64,000 bases of DNA from SB11 sp965249955 (lineage in GTDB: Bacteria > Bacteroidota > Bacteroidia > UBA8524): NCBI GenBank assembly GCA_965249955.1, contig OZ252261.1:2170001-2234000 (forward strand). Direction: 5' to 3'. Below, piece after piece: positions 9,049 through 18,415 of this stretch. The notes under the pieces are model-generated. The model saw only the letters and a program-made list of their open reading frames with translations. It was not told the origin of the DNA and made no database searches. Made by a program: the position numbers and the translations under genes. Positions within the stretch are counted from its first letter, which is position 1. Each line of letters starts with the position of its first letter.

Positions 9049-10818
9049 CTACAAAGTATTTGCAAACTGGTAGTTATACAAACGCTCATAATAGCCTTTG
9101 TTTTCAAGCAGTTCGTCGTGTGTGCCGCTTTCAACAATTTTGCCTTTATCCATCACTAAAATATGGTCGGCATGTTGTATAGTGCTTAGGCGGTGGGCTA
9201 TGGCTATACTGGTGCGGTCTTTCATTAATATTTCAATGGCGTTTTGTATCAACTCTTCAGTTTCTGAGTCTACACTACTTGTAGCTTCATCCAAAATCAA
9301 AATTTTAGGGTCGGCAGCCAAAGCACGTATAAACGATATCATTTGGCGTTGCCCTACTGAAAGTTGATTACCGCGTTCCATCACATTAAAATCATACCCA
9401 CCGGGTAGGCGTTGTATAAAGTGATGCGCACCAATCATTTTAGAAGCCTCTATAATTTTCTCTTTACTTATTTTATCGTCGTACAAGGCTACGTTTGACG
9501 ATATACTGCCAGAGAATAAAAATACATCTTGCAACACTACCGATACTTGCTCACGCAATTTGTAAACATCGTATTCGCTTACATTTACACCATCTACCAA
9601 AATCTCACCTTTGTTTATTTGGTAAAACTTGTTTATCAGGTTGATGATGGATGATTTTCCGGCGCCCGTAGCACCCACAAGCGCAAGCGATTTTCCTTCT
9701 TGCACTTTAAACGAAATATCTTTTAACACCCAATCTTCATCATTGTAGGCAAACCACACATTTTTAAATTCTACTTCGCCTTTTACTTTTTCAGGTACAT
9801 AAGTACCTGTGGGTTCTTGTTGTTCTTTATCGTCAATCAGTTTAAATACCCTTTCGGCCGAAACCACTCCCATTTGCAAAGTATTGATACGGTCGGCAAG
9901 TTGACGTAAGGGTCTAAAAAACTGGTTGATATACATAATAAACGATACTATGATACCAAAACTAAGTGTGCTGCCAATACTCTCGCGCACGCCATACCAT
10001 ACTACTAAACCCGTTGCTACGGCAGTAATAACCTCTACTACTGGAAAAAATACTGAGTAGTACATTACTGAGCGTATGTGGGCATTGCGGTGCAAGGTGT
10101 TTATACTTTTAAAACGTTGGTATTCTTCTTTTTCACGATTAAAAATTTGCACTATTTGCATACCTGTAATATGCTCTTGTACAAAGGCATTTAGGTTTGA
10201 TACAGCATTGCGTACCTCAGTAAAAGATTTTTTCACTTTCTCTTTAAACACATAAGTAGCAAACACTAATAAGGGCAATACCGATAAGCAAACCAATGTA
10301 AGTCTCCAGTCGGTAGAGAACATCAGATAAAGGATAACACCAATTTGCAGCAAATCGCCTGCTATAATAATTAGTCCTTCCGAAAATACATTTGATAGTG
10401 CTTCAATATCACTTACTGTGCGAGTAACCATTGTACCCACAGGGGTTTTATCAAAGTATTTCAGTTTTAACTTGGTTACAAAGTTGTATACCTTTAGTCG
10501 TAAATCTTTTATTACCGATTGACCTAAGAGTGCAGTAATATATGATTGTCCAAAGTTGACAAAGGTGTTCATTATTAGAAGCCCTACCAATAGAAGACTG
10601 ATGTTTACCAGCCCTTCATAGTCGCCTTTTGCAACATGATTATCCAGTGCCAGTTGTATTAGTTTAGTGCGAACGGGAGTAAGTACTGCACTGGCAAGTG
10701 TAAATATTACTGCACCTATAACAAATCCTTTGTAGGGGCGGGCTAAGCCAAATATTCGTACTATAAGTGCCCAATCGTACCCTTTTTGTTTTTTATTTTT
10801 TGAGTCTTTATCACTCAT
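9049..10818 (-). CDS. ABC exporter, fused permease-ATPase (MsbA/MdlB type)
   Basis: A half-transporter of 589 residues that would dimerise. The N-terminal six-helix exporter domain (about residues 20-325) is followed by an ATPase domain with Walker A GATGAGKSS, Q-loop VVLQDVF, signature LSVGQRQ, Walker B ILILDEATS and H-loop AHRLSTIQHAD. The signature is LSVGQ rather than LSGGQ, which is a common variant in the MdlA/LmrA-like group. Substrates in this family include lipids, drugs and peptides; none can be assigned here. The gene is the last of a minus-strand operon. Its start overlaps the end of truA by 8 bp, so translation is likely coupled. A second exporter of the same architecture lies at 36380-38182. 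Confidence 0.92.
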   Translation of the reverse strand: MSDKDSKNKKQKGYDWALIVRIFGLARPYKGFVIGAVIFTLASAVLTPVRTKLIQLALDNHVAKGDYEGLVNISLLLVGLLIMNTFVNFGQSYITALLGQSVIKDLRLKVYNFVTKLKLKYFDKTPVGTMVTRTVSDIEALSNVFSEGLIIIAGDLLQIGVILYLMFSTDWRLTLVCLSVLPLLVFATYVFKEKVKKSFTEVRNAVSNLNAFVQEHITGMQIVQIFNREKEEYQRFKSINTLHRNAHIRSVMYYSVFFPVVEVITAVATGLVVWYGVRESIGSTLSFGIIVSFIMYINQFFRPLRQLADRINTLQMGVVSAERVFKLIDDKEQQEPTGTYVPEKVKGEVEFKNVWFAYNDEDWVLKDISFKVQEGKSLALVGATGAGKSSIINLINKFYQINKGEILVDGVNVSEYDVYKLREQVSVVLQDVFLFSGSISSNVALYDDKISKEKIIEASKMIGAHHFIQRLPGGYDFNVMERGNQLSVGQRQMISFIRALAADPKILILDEATSSVDSETEELIQNAIEILMKDRTSIAIAHRLSTIQHADHILVMDKGKIVESGTHDELLENKGYYERLYNYQFANTL

Positions 10819-11572
10819 CTATTTTTTCCCACTTAGTTTTTTCAAAATCGTATCCTATATCGGCCAAGTATAAAGCGTGTGCAGGTACAGATTTTCCTGC
10901 TTCCGAACGGTTTTTACTTTTAATAATGGCTTCAAAACCATTTATATCTATTCTGCCCGTGCCTACCTCAAGAAGTGAGCCAACTATTGCACGTACCATA
11001 TTGCGCAAAAATCGGTTGGCTTGTATGCTAAACATCCATTGGTTGGGGGCTGTATTCTGCCATTGTGCGTGCATTATGCTGCAATTAAAGGTATATACAT
11101 CGGTATGCACTTTGCTAAAACATTCAAAATCGGTATAGTTTAGCAATAGTTGTGCGGCTTGGTTCATGGCCTCAAAATCAATAGCCCCATAGCGGTAATA
11201 ACTGCGGTTGTTGCTAAAGGGATTTAGTTTTTGATGCAAAAAATAATGATATAGGCGGTACGTGGCATCAAAGCGCACATTAAAATCAGGGTCGACAGCA
11301 TATACTGCCGTAATGGCAATATCGTTAGGTAAAATATTGTTTAGTCTAAAACTAAAACCTTTTCCAATAGGGGTTTCGCTATCAAACTGGGCAAAAAAGC
11401 GTGTGGCATGCACGCCTGTGTCAGTTCTGCCACATCCTAGCGATTCAGTTGGAGTTCCTAAAAGTGTGCTTAGGGCACGGTTTAGCTCGCCCTGTACACT
11501 ACTGGCATTTTGCTGCACTTGCCAGCCATGGTATTGGCGGCCATCGTATGCCATTTCTAATACAAAACGCAT
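10811..11572 (-). CDS. truA: tRNA pseudouridine synthase A
   Basis: TruA isomerises uridines 38-40 in the anticodon stem of many tRNAs. The 253-residue product matches the family length. It has the N-terminal RFVLEMAYDGRQYHGWQVQ and the catalytic motif GCGRTDTGVHA, whose Asp is the nucleophile. The C-terminal half has FLRNMVRAIVGSLLEVGTG, the second conserved block. The ATG at 11572 starts directly at the first conserved strand. The gene lies between an NTF2-like gene (10 bp gap) and the ABC exporter (8 bp overlap) in a five-gene minus-strand operon. Confidence 0.95.
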   Translation of the reverse strand: MRFVLEMAYDGRQYHGWQVQQNASSVQGELNRALSTLLGTPTESLGCGRTDTGVHATRFFAQFDSETPIGKGFSFRLNNILPNDIAITAVYAVDPDFNVRFDATYRLYHYFLHQKLNPFSNNRSYYRYGAIDFEAMNQAAQLLLNYTDFECFSKVHTDVYTFNCSIMHAQWQNTAPNQWMFSIQANRFLRNMVRAIVGSLLEVGTGRIDINGFEAIIKSKNRSEAGKSVPAHALYLADIGYDFEKTKWEKIDE

Positions 11573-11582
11573 TGTGAGGTAA

Positions 11583-12068
11583 TTAGCTGGTGTGGTCGGA
11601 CACTATAACCCAGCTATCGTTTATTTTTTTAAATATTAAGGTAAAATATCCTTCGGCGGCTTTTACTGTGCCACTTGTTTTCCATTTGCCCACAACCATA
11701 TATACCTGTTTTTTTAGGGGGTTAGCGCCTACGGCGTGCAGGTTGGTTTTTCCCAATGGTTCAATAGAAATAATATCAAAAGTAAGTGTACCCATTGTTT
11801 CTTTGTTGGGGTAGCTTTTTTTGTAGTTATTATAAATATTTTGCCATCCATAAGTAACGCCGTTTTTGCTAATAAACTTTAGTTGGTCATTTTTCCAATA
11901 GCCTTGCATAAAACCATCAAGATCGCCGTTGTTCCATGCGTTTTCTTGTTCGCTCATTACTTTTTTAATCTCTATACTGTCGTTTGTATTTGCACTTACG
12001 GCTAGCGAAATCAAAACTAAAAATAATGCGATACTGCCAATGCGGAATATGTTTTTATACTTCTCCAT
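11583..12068 (-). CDS. Secreted NTF2-like (SnoaL/DUF4440) protein
   Basis: The 161-residue product has a signal peptide (GSIALFLVLISLAVSANT) and then one NTF2-like domain: EIKKVMSEQENAWNNGDLDG at its start, and GYFTLIFKKINDSWVIVSDH at its end. This cone-shaped fold is used by ketosteroid isomerases, SnoaL cyclases and many binding proteins; DUF4440 members mostly have no known substrate. No clear catalytic Asp/His pair can be named here. It lies between the TerB-DnaJ gene and truA with gaps of 12 and 10 bp, so it belongs to the operon. Periplasmic location is inferred from the signal peptide. Confidence 0.8.
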   Translation of the reverse strand: MEKYKNIFRIGSIALFLVLISLAVSANTNDSIEIKKVMSEQENAWNNGDLDGFMQGYWKNDQLKFISKNGVTYGWQNIYNNYKKSYPNKETMGTLTFDIISIEPLGKTNLHAVGANPLKKQVYMVVGKWKTSGTVKAAEGYFTLIFKKINDSWVIVSDHTS

Positions 12069-12080
12069 AGCTGTTGGGGT

Positions 12081-12809
12081 TTATTTAAGATTGCGTTGTT
12101 TTTTTATTACATCGTATGCAGCGGCAAGTTGCTGAAACTTTTCTTCTGCTCCCTTAGTTACTTCTTCGCCCAAATGGGCTACTTTATCGGGGTGGTATTT
12201 AGCTGCCATTTTTCGGTATGCTTTTTTCACTTCTTCGTCACTTGCATCCGCTTCTATTTCCAAAACTTTATAAGCACTGCTGGTATCGTGTCCGTACATA
12301 GCACGTACCGATTCAAAATCGTAAGTACTAATACCCAAATAGGTAGCTATACGCTTTAATACGTCTAGTTCAAAATGGTCGATAGAGCCATCGGCTTTTG
12401 CAACACCTATTAAAAAATGCAGTAATTGTAAACGAACAGGGTGGGTGAGGTGTGATTTTATTTGCAGGCAAACTTCGCGTAACGAATAGGGTTTGTCTAT
12501 CGTATCGCGCAGTATAATCATCAATTCTTTGGTTTTTTCTACCCCGTAGTTGTGCTTAAAAAACGCCTTGATATAGTCAAGCTCGCTTTTCAATTTTTCA
12601 CCGTCGGCCTTCATCACTGCACCGGCTAAAATTACTAAGCTAATCGCAAAATCGCCAGCTTGGGTTTGTCCGTTGTATTGTTCTTCTTCTTTTTTATCTT
12701 CTTCGCCTTGGTCAAATAGCGAGCCGACTACAAAACCTACTAATCCACCAACAGGGCCACCAAAAGCCCAACCCAAACCTCCACCAATCCACTTTCCGTA
12801 TTTAGACAT
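12081..12809 (-). CDS. TerB-DnaJ co-chaperone (DjlA-like)
   Basis: The 242-residue protein begins with a Gly-rich segment (GKWIGGGLGWAFGGPVGGLVG) that may insert in or contact the membrane. A TerB domain follows (about residues 50-160, AGAVMKADGEKLKSELDYIK and GVAKADGSIDHFELDVLK, both metal-binding-like acidic loops). A C-terminal J domain carries the essential HPD motif (YRKMAAKYHPDKVAH). J domains stimulate DnaK ATPase, so this is a DnaK co-chaperone. The order TerB then J is that of DjlA. It overlaps the kmo stop region by 8 bp. Whether it acts on envelope stress, as DjlA does in enterobacteria, is not shown here. Confidence 0.88.
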   Translation of the reverse strand: MSKYGKWIGGGLGWAFGGPVGGLVGFVVGSLFDQGEEDKKEEEQYNGQTQAGDFAISLVILAGAVMKADGEKLKSELDYIKAFFKHNYGVEKTKELMIILRDTIDKPYSLREVCLQIKSHLTHPVRLQLLHFLIGVAKADGSIDHFELDVLKRIATYLGISTYDFESVRAMYGHDTSSAYKVLEIEADASDEEVKKAYRKMAAKYHPDKVAHLGEEVTKGAEEKFQQLAAAYDVIKKQRNLK

Positions 12810-14133
12810 TTGCTTCTTTTATTATAGAGAGTATTTTTTCTCTATCGTTTATATCTATTTTGTTATCAATAATTGTTTTTAAAACCTTGTCGTTTTTCTC
12901 GCCTTGCTCTAATGCTTTGCGGTAGGGTTCGTTAGTAAAAGTAACCAACTCGTATTGCGATTTAAAAACTTCAGGGTATAACTCTGTAAGTTCATGCTCT
13001 ACACGTTTTTTCTCTAAAAAGTCAGGATGCCCAACCAAATCACGCATTTCGATAAAGTTTTGTAGTGCCAAATCGGCTATAGCATCGGCATTGGTTTTGC
13101 GCAATTCTTGGTAGCTGCTAAATACTTTGTGCCAATCATTACCATATTGGGCAATACAATCGTCCATAACCACACAATCTTCAAAACTACAATTCATACC
13201 TTGCCCATAAAAAGGTACAACGGCATGGGCAGCATCGCCCAAAAGAGCCAGCTTGTCTTCTTTTACCCAAGGGAAACAGCGTACTGTAACTAATGATGAG
13301 GTAGGGTTGCTAGTAAAGTCATCTAAAAAGCCGGGCATCATAGGCAGTGCATCAGGAAACTGATGCTCAAAAAATGCTTTAGCTTTCTCAGGGGTAGTAA
13401 GGTTGGCAAAGCTGTATTCTCCACCTTCAAAAGGTAAAAATAGGGTACAGGTAAAATCGCCGGCAGGATTGGGCAGGGCAATCATCATATAGTTGCCGCG
13501 CGGCCATATATGTAGGGCATTTTTTTCCATCATAAATGCACCATTCTCACCCGCAGGTATTTCTAGTTCTTTGTAGCCATGCTTAAGGTAGGTTTGTGAG
13601 TAGTCGAACCTATCGCTTGTTTGCATTCTTTTTCGGGTTGCTGCGTATGCACCATCTGTACCTAAAATTCTATCGGCTTTTGATTGTATTGTATTTCCGT
13701 TTTCGTCTTCAAAAACGGCTATACCTGCGTCAGTATCTACATCTATACACTTATGGTTAAAATATAAGGTAATATTTGGGTGTTCATCAGCCAACTCAAG
13801 CAAACGAATGTTTAACCGCCCGCGTGAAACTGAATAAATAGCCTGTCCTTCTTTTCCATAAGGCTGGTAACTAAGTTTACCGTCAATTCCATGCATCATA
13901 CGCCCATACATAGGTATGCCGTCACCTAAAATATCATCATCAAGCCCTACTCTTTGCAAAGCACGAACGCCTCTTTCTGATAATGCCAGATTTATGGATC
14001 GGCCTGCGGTTAGTTTGTGCTCTCTCATGTCGGGTCTACGTTCAAACAAATGAATATCGTAACCCCTTTTTGCCAGATAAACTGCCATAAGCGAACCTGA
14101 AAGCCCGCCGCCAATAATGTTTATTCTATCCAT
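12802..14133 (-). CDS. kmo: Kynurenine 3-monooxygenase
   Basis: An FAD-dependent hydroxylase that converts L-kynurenine to 3-hydroxykynurenine in tryptophan catabolism or de novo NAD synthesis. The 443-residue product shows the FAD dinucleotide motif IIGGGLSGSLMAVYLAKRG at its N-terminus, ERRPDMREH with SINLALSERG (substrate-side motif of KMO), and the second FAD motif LLGDAAHAVVPFYGQGMN. I use the ATG at 14133, since the GTG at 14142 lies inside a promoter-like TAAATTTG. Translation may therefore be leaderless. No other kynurenine-pathway gene is in the window. It is the first gene of a five-gene minus-strand operon whose other members have unrelated roles. Confidence 0.93.
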   Translation of the reverse strand: MDRINIIGGGLSGSLMAVYLAKRGYDIHLFERRPDMREHKLTAGRSINLALSERGVRALQRVGLDDDILGDGIPMYGRMMHGIDGKLSYQPYGKEGQAIYSVSRGRLNIRLLELADEHPNITLYFNHKCIDVDTDAGIAVFEDENGNTIQSKADRILGTDGAYAATRKRMQTSDRFDYSQTYLKHGYKELEIPAGENGAFMMEKNALHIWPRGNYMMIALPNPAGDFTCTLFLPFEGGEYSFANLTTPEKAKAFFEHQFPDALPMMPGFLDDFTSNPTSSLVTVRCFPWVKEDKLALLGDAAHAVVPFYGQGMNCSFEDCVVMDDCIAQYGNDWHKVFSSYQELRKTNADAIADLALQNFIEMRDLVGHPDFLEKKRVEHELTELYPEVFKSQYELVTFTNEPYRKALEQGEKNDKVLKTIIDNKIDINDREKILSIIKEANV

Positions 14134-14141
14134 AATTTGCA

Positions 14142-14149
14142 CAAATTTA
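14142..14149 (-). promoter_or_regulatory. Bacteroidota -7 element upstream of kmo
   Basis: On the minus strand this reads TAAATTTG, a full match to TAnnTTTG. The kmo ATG at 14133 starts eight bases after it, at or within two bases of the expected transcription start, so the mRNA would have almost no leader. Confidence 0.5.
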
Positions 14150-14287
14150 CATTAGGTAGTGCAAAAAGCTGAACACTTTGACAATTAATATTGTTTTTAT
14201 AAAAAGTTGGAGTAAACCAATAAAAGTACAGCGTATTTTTTATACCAAATTGTCAAAAAAGTATTCTGGCCTACTTATAATTATTAT

Positions 14288-14295
14288 ATATTTGG
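14288..14295 (+). promoter_or_regulatory. Bacteroidota -7 element upstream of the PKD protein gene
   Basis: TATATTTG matches TAnnTTTG fully. It lies 68 bp before the GTG at 14364 in the 230-bp divergent spacer between kmo and the giant PKD gene. The rest of this spacer is AT-rich with no other recognisable element. Confidence 0.45.
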
Positions 14296-14363
14296 TGTTG
14301 ATTTTTAACTATATAGGCAACATATTTTATAATAATATTGTCTAATTAAGTAACAAAGAGCTG

Positions 14364-17300
14364 GTGCGTAAGCAATTTTTAAAATATAGTTTGCTAACTC
14401 TCCTGTTGGGGACGGTGTTTTCGTCGTTTTCTCAACGGTTTGCTCAGTATTGGATGTTTGGCAACCATATTGCCATGGATTTTAATTGTGATCCGCCTCG
14501 ATTATTTCGGCAAGGTTCTTTAAATGTAATGGAAGGAAGTGCTTGCATAAGCTCTGAGTGTGGTGATCTTCAGTTTTATACTGATGGTGACTCTATTTGG
14601 AATTTTGGCAACTTTGCTTTTAACACTCCGCCAATACCTTTAAACGGCTCTAAAATGGCCACCCAAACTGCGGTGATACTTCCCAGCAGAAATGTGCCTG
14701 GCGATTATTATTTTTTTACGGTTGATGATACTCTTACTCAGTTTAGTAATGGTTTATGCTATTCAGAACTAAATGGGGCATCCAGCGGTATGGGTACATG
14801 GTCGGTTACAAATAAATCGTTATCAAAGGGCACGAATGAGATGATTGCTGCGGTAGACCATGCTAATGGGAAAGATTATTGGGTGGTATCCAAAATTAAG
14901 GGAGTACCAGAGTTTCATGCCTACCTTATCTCTGGAGTTTTGGGTGTTGATACTAATGCTGTTGTTAGTTTTGCCGGTGTTAGTTCGCCAGAGTCAGGAC
15001 AGATGAAGTTTTCTCCCGACGGAAAATTTTTAGTAATCGGACGCCCGTTACAAATATTAAAATTTGATAATAGCACCGGTGAAATAAAAGACTATGCAGC
15101 TTTTACTGCTTCACCCGGTGATGATTGGATAGGAAAAGGGGGAAGTATAGCTTTTTCTCCCAGCGGCAAAAAGCTATACGTTAACAATTATGGTTTTTCG
15201 GGCACTCAAAAAGGGCTAAACGGCATTTTTCAGTTTGATTTAGAGTCTCCAAGTGTAATGGTTTTAAAGAATACGGGGTTGTCTATTTCGCCTCCTTTTG
15301 AACCTACGGGGGGAATGCAGGTAGCACCCGATGGGAAAATTTATATTATTGAACAACCAAACTCGCTAAAGCTATCACGTATAAATATGCCTGAAGAACA
15401 GGGCACTGCTGTGATGCTAGAACGTGATATTGTTGATGCACCCGGTAATGTGGGCACTTTTTTTCCTACTTTTTGCCAAAGCTTTTTTCATAAACGGCAG
15501 CCTTTTACTACCACGCAGCTGTGTTCAAACGATTCTACTTTATTTGAAGTAAATATTTCTGATTGGCTTGACGAGATAGGTACCGGCAAGGTGAGCGGCG
15601 TAAAGTGGATTTTTGGTGATGTAGCTTCAGGAAGTAATGATACTAGTTTTTCACAAACACCTAAACATAAGTTTACCAGTGAGGGGTGCTACTATGTATC
15701 GTTAACATTAACAGTTAATGGTAGTGATTTTACACAGGTAAAACAAATACGTATTAGCCGAGCACCTACTTTAAAATTTCCATCAAGAGATACATCACTT
15801 TGCACTCGGCCACGCATTGTTACACTGTTTGCATCATCATCTGATAATCCCGGTGCTACTTATGAGTGGTATTATGATACGCTTGGCGCACCTCCTTCTC
15901 ATCCTGATTTGAACCCTAAATTTCCTATCGCGTCGTCAGACTTTTTTAAAGCTGATATTGAAGGGACTTATTGGGTGAAAAAATCATGGAAGTGTTGTGA
16001 TATTTGGGATACAATGACGGTGAAATTTGATTCATTAGTGCCGTTATTTACGGTTAATGATAACCTGCAATGTTTATACGATAACGAATTTATCTTTACT
16101 AATATATCAAAACCATCCATAAAACCAGGTTCTACCCTTTGGGATTTTGGGCCCGGGGGGAAACAAGTAGGTGATGTAGTTAAAGTAACTCTTAACCAAA
16201 ATGGGGCTTACTATCCTACTATGACAGCTACTAGTGAAAAGGGCTGTAAGGGTAAGCTAACCCGAATAATCCTGGTGGTGAAGCATCCTGAGGCACGCTT
16301 TTTTACGGATACCACCGAGCAGTGCCAAGAAGGAAATGTATTTAAAATACGCGATAGTTCAACTATTGAGTTTGGACAAGGGGGGCTGCAGAAATGGATG
16401 TTTGATATGGGTGATGGTTACCAAACAAGTTTAAAACAGTTTACCAAAAGCTATAATACACCGGGTGCCTACAATGTATCGTTAGTAGTAATCTCTAGTC
16501 AAAACTGTAGAGACACTGCCAGAACTGTGCTGCGCGTATACGACCAGCCCAATGCAGGGTTTACGGTTAACGATACAAGTCAGTGCCTATCGGCCAATAA
16601 ATTTTTGATAAACGATACTTCTACATCGCCCATAGACTCTATAAATTATAGGCAATGGATATATGGTGATGGTAGCCCTGCTGATGATAGGACATCGCTC
16701 CCTTTAAATTTTTCTAAAACGTATGGCAGTGTCGATTCGTTTTTGCTATCGTTAAAAGTAGCAACAGGCATAGGTTGTGTTGATTCGGCCAAGCGGTATG
16801 TTTATGTGCACGGCGACCCTTATGTAGATTTTTTTATTGATAGCGCACAGCAGTGTCTTGATGGCAATGTGTTTAATTTTACAGATACTACCTTTACAGA
16901 GAAAGGTTTTGTGCAAACCCTTATTTGGGATTTTGGCGATAGCACCCCTACGGCTTCCAGTGGATTAAATAAAAGCTATGCAAAATATGGTGCCTACAAT
17001 GTGAAGTTGAGGGTAATAACTAATGATGGTTGTACCGACTCAATAAATAAAAACATATTAATACACCCAATGCCCAATGCGGCATTTACCGTAAACAAAA
17101 CCATCACGTGTTTTAAAGATCACGGCTTTGATTTTTCAGCAGCGGCTTCGTTTATACCTGTGGGTACAATAGCTAGTTACACTTGGGATTTTGGTGATGC
17201 TACTACGTCAACATTAAAAACACCCCCCACAAAAACGTATACTAAAGATACTACGCACAAGGTATTATTGGTGCTAGTATCGGATAAGGGATGTGCCGAT

Positions 17301-18365
17301 ACTACCCAAAGGGTGGTGCAGTTTTATCCCACACCTGTTGCTGTGGCCTCAGTAGATAAAGCGGTGCAGTGTATAGAAGAGAACTTGTTTAATTATACCG
17401 CAGAAGGTTCAACGGCTAATGGAGGAAATATTGCCGAATATTTGTGGCAGTTTGGTGATGGGACTATTGATTTGGGCAAAGTACCCGGAGGCAAATTTTA
17501 CGTTAGTCCCGATAGCTTTGATGTATTGTTGCAAATAACGACTGATAATAATTGTACTGATACGGCTTCGTTGCGAGTACGTTTATTGCCTTCTCCTATT
17601 GCAAATTTTACTGTCGACCCAACTTGTTTGTTCCAGCCTTCAAAGTTTAAAAACAAAAGCTATAGCACACCCGGAAATATTACAAATTGGAGTTGGAAAC
17701 TTGGAGACGGTTCTACTTCAAAAGATAGTACACCGGTACATACGTACAGTAATACAGGTAACTATACGGTTACCCTTAATGTGCTATCAAATTACGGTTG
17801 CGAGGCATCAGTAACAAAAGTAAATGAAGCTATAGTAAAGCCCCTTCCACAAGCTCGTTTTGGGGTGATAAAAACAGATTTTGATGAGAAAAAGACAACC
17901 ATGCTTTTTTCTGACTCATCCATTGATGCCGATAATTGGTTTTGGGATTTGGGCAAAGGTAATTTTAGCACACAACAAAGCCCGTTGATGGTATACGATG
18001 ATACGGCTACTTTGCCTGTTACCCTTATTATTAGCAATACTGAAGGGTGTTACGATACATTAAGTAAAAGCGTATTTGTAGCTCCTGATTTCTTTTTCCA
18101 TGTGCCTAATGCATTTACACCCAATAGAGATATTTTAAACCCCACTTACGGTGGAGAGGGTACTTTATACTTTAAGGAGTATAGCCTGAAAATATTTAAC
18201 CGTTGGGGGCAAAAAGTATTTGATAGTGATAGCCCACTTAAAAAATGGGATGGAACGTATGAGGGCAACCAATGCCCTGAGGGACAGTATACCTATATTT
18301 ATCTTTTGCGTGATGTATATGGCTATTACCACAACTACAAAGGCCAACTTACTTTGTTTAGATAA
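14364..18365 (+). CDS. Giant PKD-repeat surface protein with T9SS type B sorting domain
   Basis: The 1333-residue product has a signal peptide (KYSLLTLLLGTVFSSFSQ) and an N-terminal beta-propeller-like region (about residues 25-370) with GQMKFSPDGKFLVIG and SIAFSPSGKKLYVNNYG repeats. A long chain of PKD-type domains follows, each with the WDFGDG-like core (LWDFGPGGK, IWDFGDSTP, TWDFGDATT, WQFGDGT, SWKLGDGS). The last 90 residues form the gliding-motility-associated type B C-terminal domain (NAFTPNRDILNP, LKIFNRWGQKVFDSD, WDGTYEGN, GQYTYIYLLRD). Type B cargo is secreted by T9SS and stays on the cell surface or is released. Start is GTG at 14364. Probable role: adhesion or a gliding-surface component. 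It is expressed alone and ends at a bidirectional terminator. Confidence 0.9.
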   Translation: MRKQFLKYSLLTLLLGTVFSSFSQRFAQYWMFGNHIAMDFNCDPPRLFRQGSLNVMEGSACISSECGDLQFYTDGDSIWNFGNFAFNTPPIPLNGSKMATQTAVILPSRNVPGDYYFFTVDDTLTQFSNGLCYSELNGASSGMGTWSVTNKSLSKGTNEMIAAVDHANGKDYWVVSKIKGVPEFHAYLISGVLGVDTNAVVSFAGVSSPESGQMKFSPDGKFLVIGRPLQILKFDNSTGEIKDYAAFTASPGDDWIGKGGSIAFSPSGKKLYVNNYGFSGTQKGLNGIFQFDLESPSVMVLKNTGLSISPPFEPTGGMQVAPDGKIYIIEQPNSLKLSRINMPEEQGTAVMLERDIVDAPGNVGTFFPTFCQSFFHKRQPFTTTQLCSNDSTLFEVNISDWLDEIGTGKVSGVKWIFGDVASGSNDTSFSQTPKHKFTSEGCYYVSLTLTVNGSDFTQVKQIRISRAPTLKFPSRDTSLCTRPRIVTLFASSSDNPGATYEWYYDTLGAPPSHPDLNPKFPIASSDFFKADIEGTYWVKKSWKCCDIWDTMTVKFDSLVPLFTVNDNLQCLYDNEFIFTNISKPSIKPGSTLWDFGPGGKQVGDVVKVTLNQNGAYYPTMTATSEKGCKGKLTRIILVVKHPEARFFTDTTEQCQEGNVFKIRDSSTIEFGQGGLQKWMFDMGDGYQTSLKQFTKSYNTPGAYNVSLVVISSQNCRDTARTVLRVYDQPNAGFTVNDTSQCLSANKFLINDTSTSPIDSINYRQWIYGDGSPADDRTSLPLNFSKTYGSVDSFLLSLKVATGIGCVDSAKRYVYVHGDPYVDFFIDSAQQCLDGNVFNFTDTTFTEKGFVQTLIWDFGDSTPTASSGLNKSYAKYGAYNVKLRVITNDGCTDSINKNILIHPMPNAAFTVNKTITCFKDHGFDFSAAASFIPVGTIASYTWDFGDATTSTLKTPPTKTYTKDTTHKVLLVLVSDKGCADTTQRVVQFYPTPVAVASVDKAVQCIEENLFNYTAEGSTANGGNIAEYLWQFGDGTIDLGKVPGGKFYVSPDSFDVLLQITTDNNCTDTASLRVRLLPSPIANFTVDPTCLFQPSKFKNKSYSTPGNITNWSWKLGDGSTSKDSTPVHTYSNTGNYTVTLNVLSNYGCEASVTKVNEAIVKPLPQARFGVIKTDFDEKKTTMLFSDSSIDADNWFWDLGKGNFSTQQSPLMVYDDTATLPVTLIISNTEGCYDTLSKSVFVAPDFFFHVPNAFTPNRDILNPTYGGEGTLYFKEYSLKIFNRWGQKVFDSDSPLKKWDGTYEGNQCPEGQYTYIYLLRDVYGYYHNYKGQLTLFR

Positions 18366-18370
18366 CAAAA

Positions 18371-18391
18371 AAAGCGGCACTAGGCCGCTTT
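18371..18391. terminator. Bidirectional intrinsic terminator
   Basis: An 8-bp perfect stem (AAAGCGGC / GCCGCTTT) with loop ACTAG, flanked by A-runs on the left and T-richness on the right. It lies between the convergent ends of the PKD gene (18365) and the DUF4249 gene (18416), so it can serve both strands. Confidence 0.8.
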
Positions 18392-18415
18392 AATCAATGA
18401 ATATATAATTCTGTT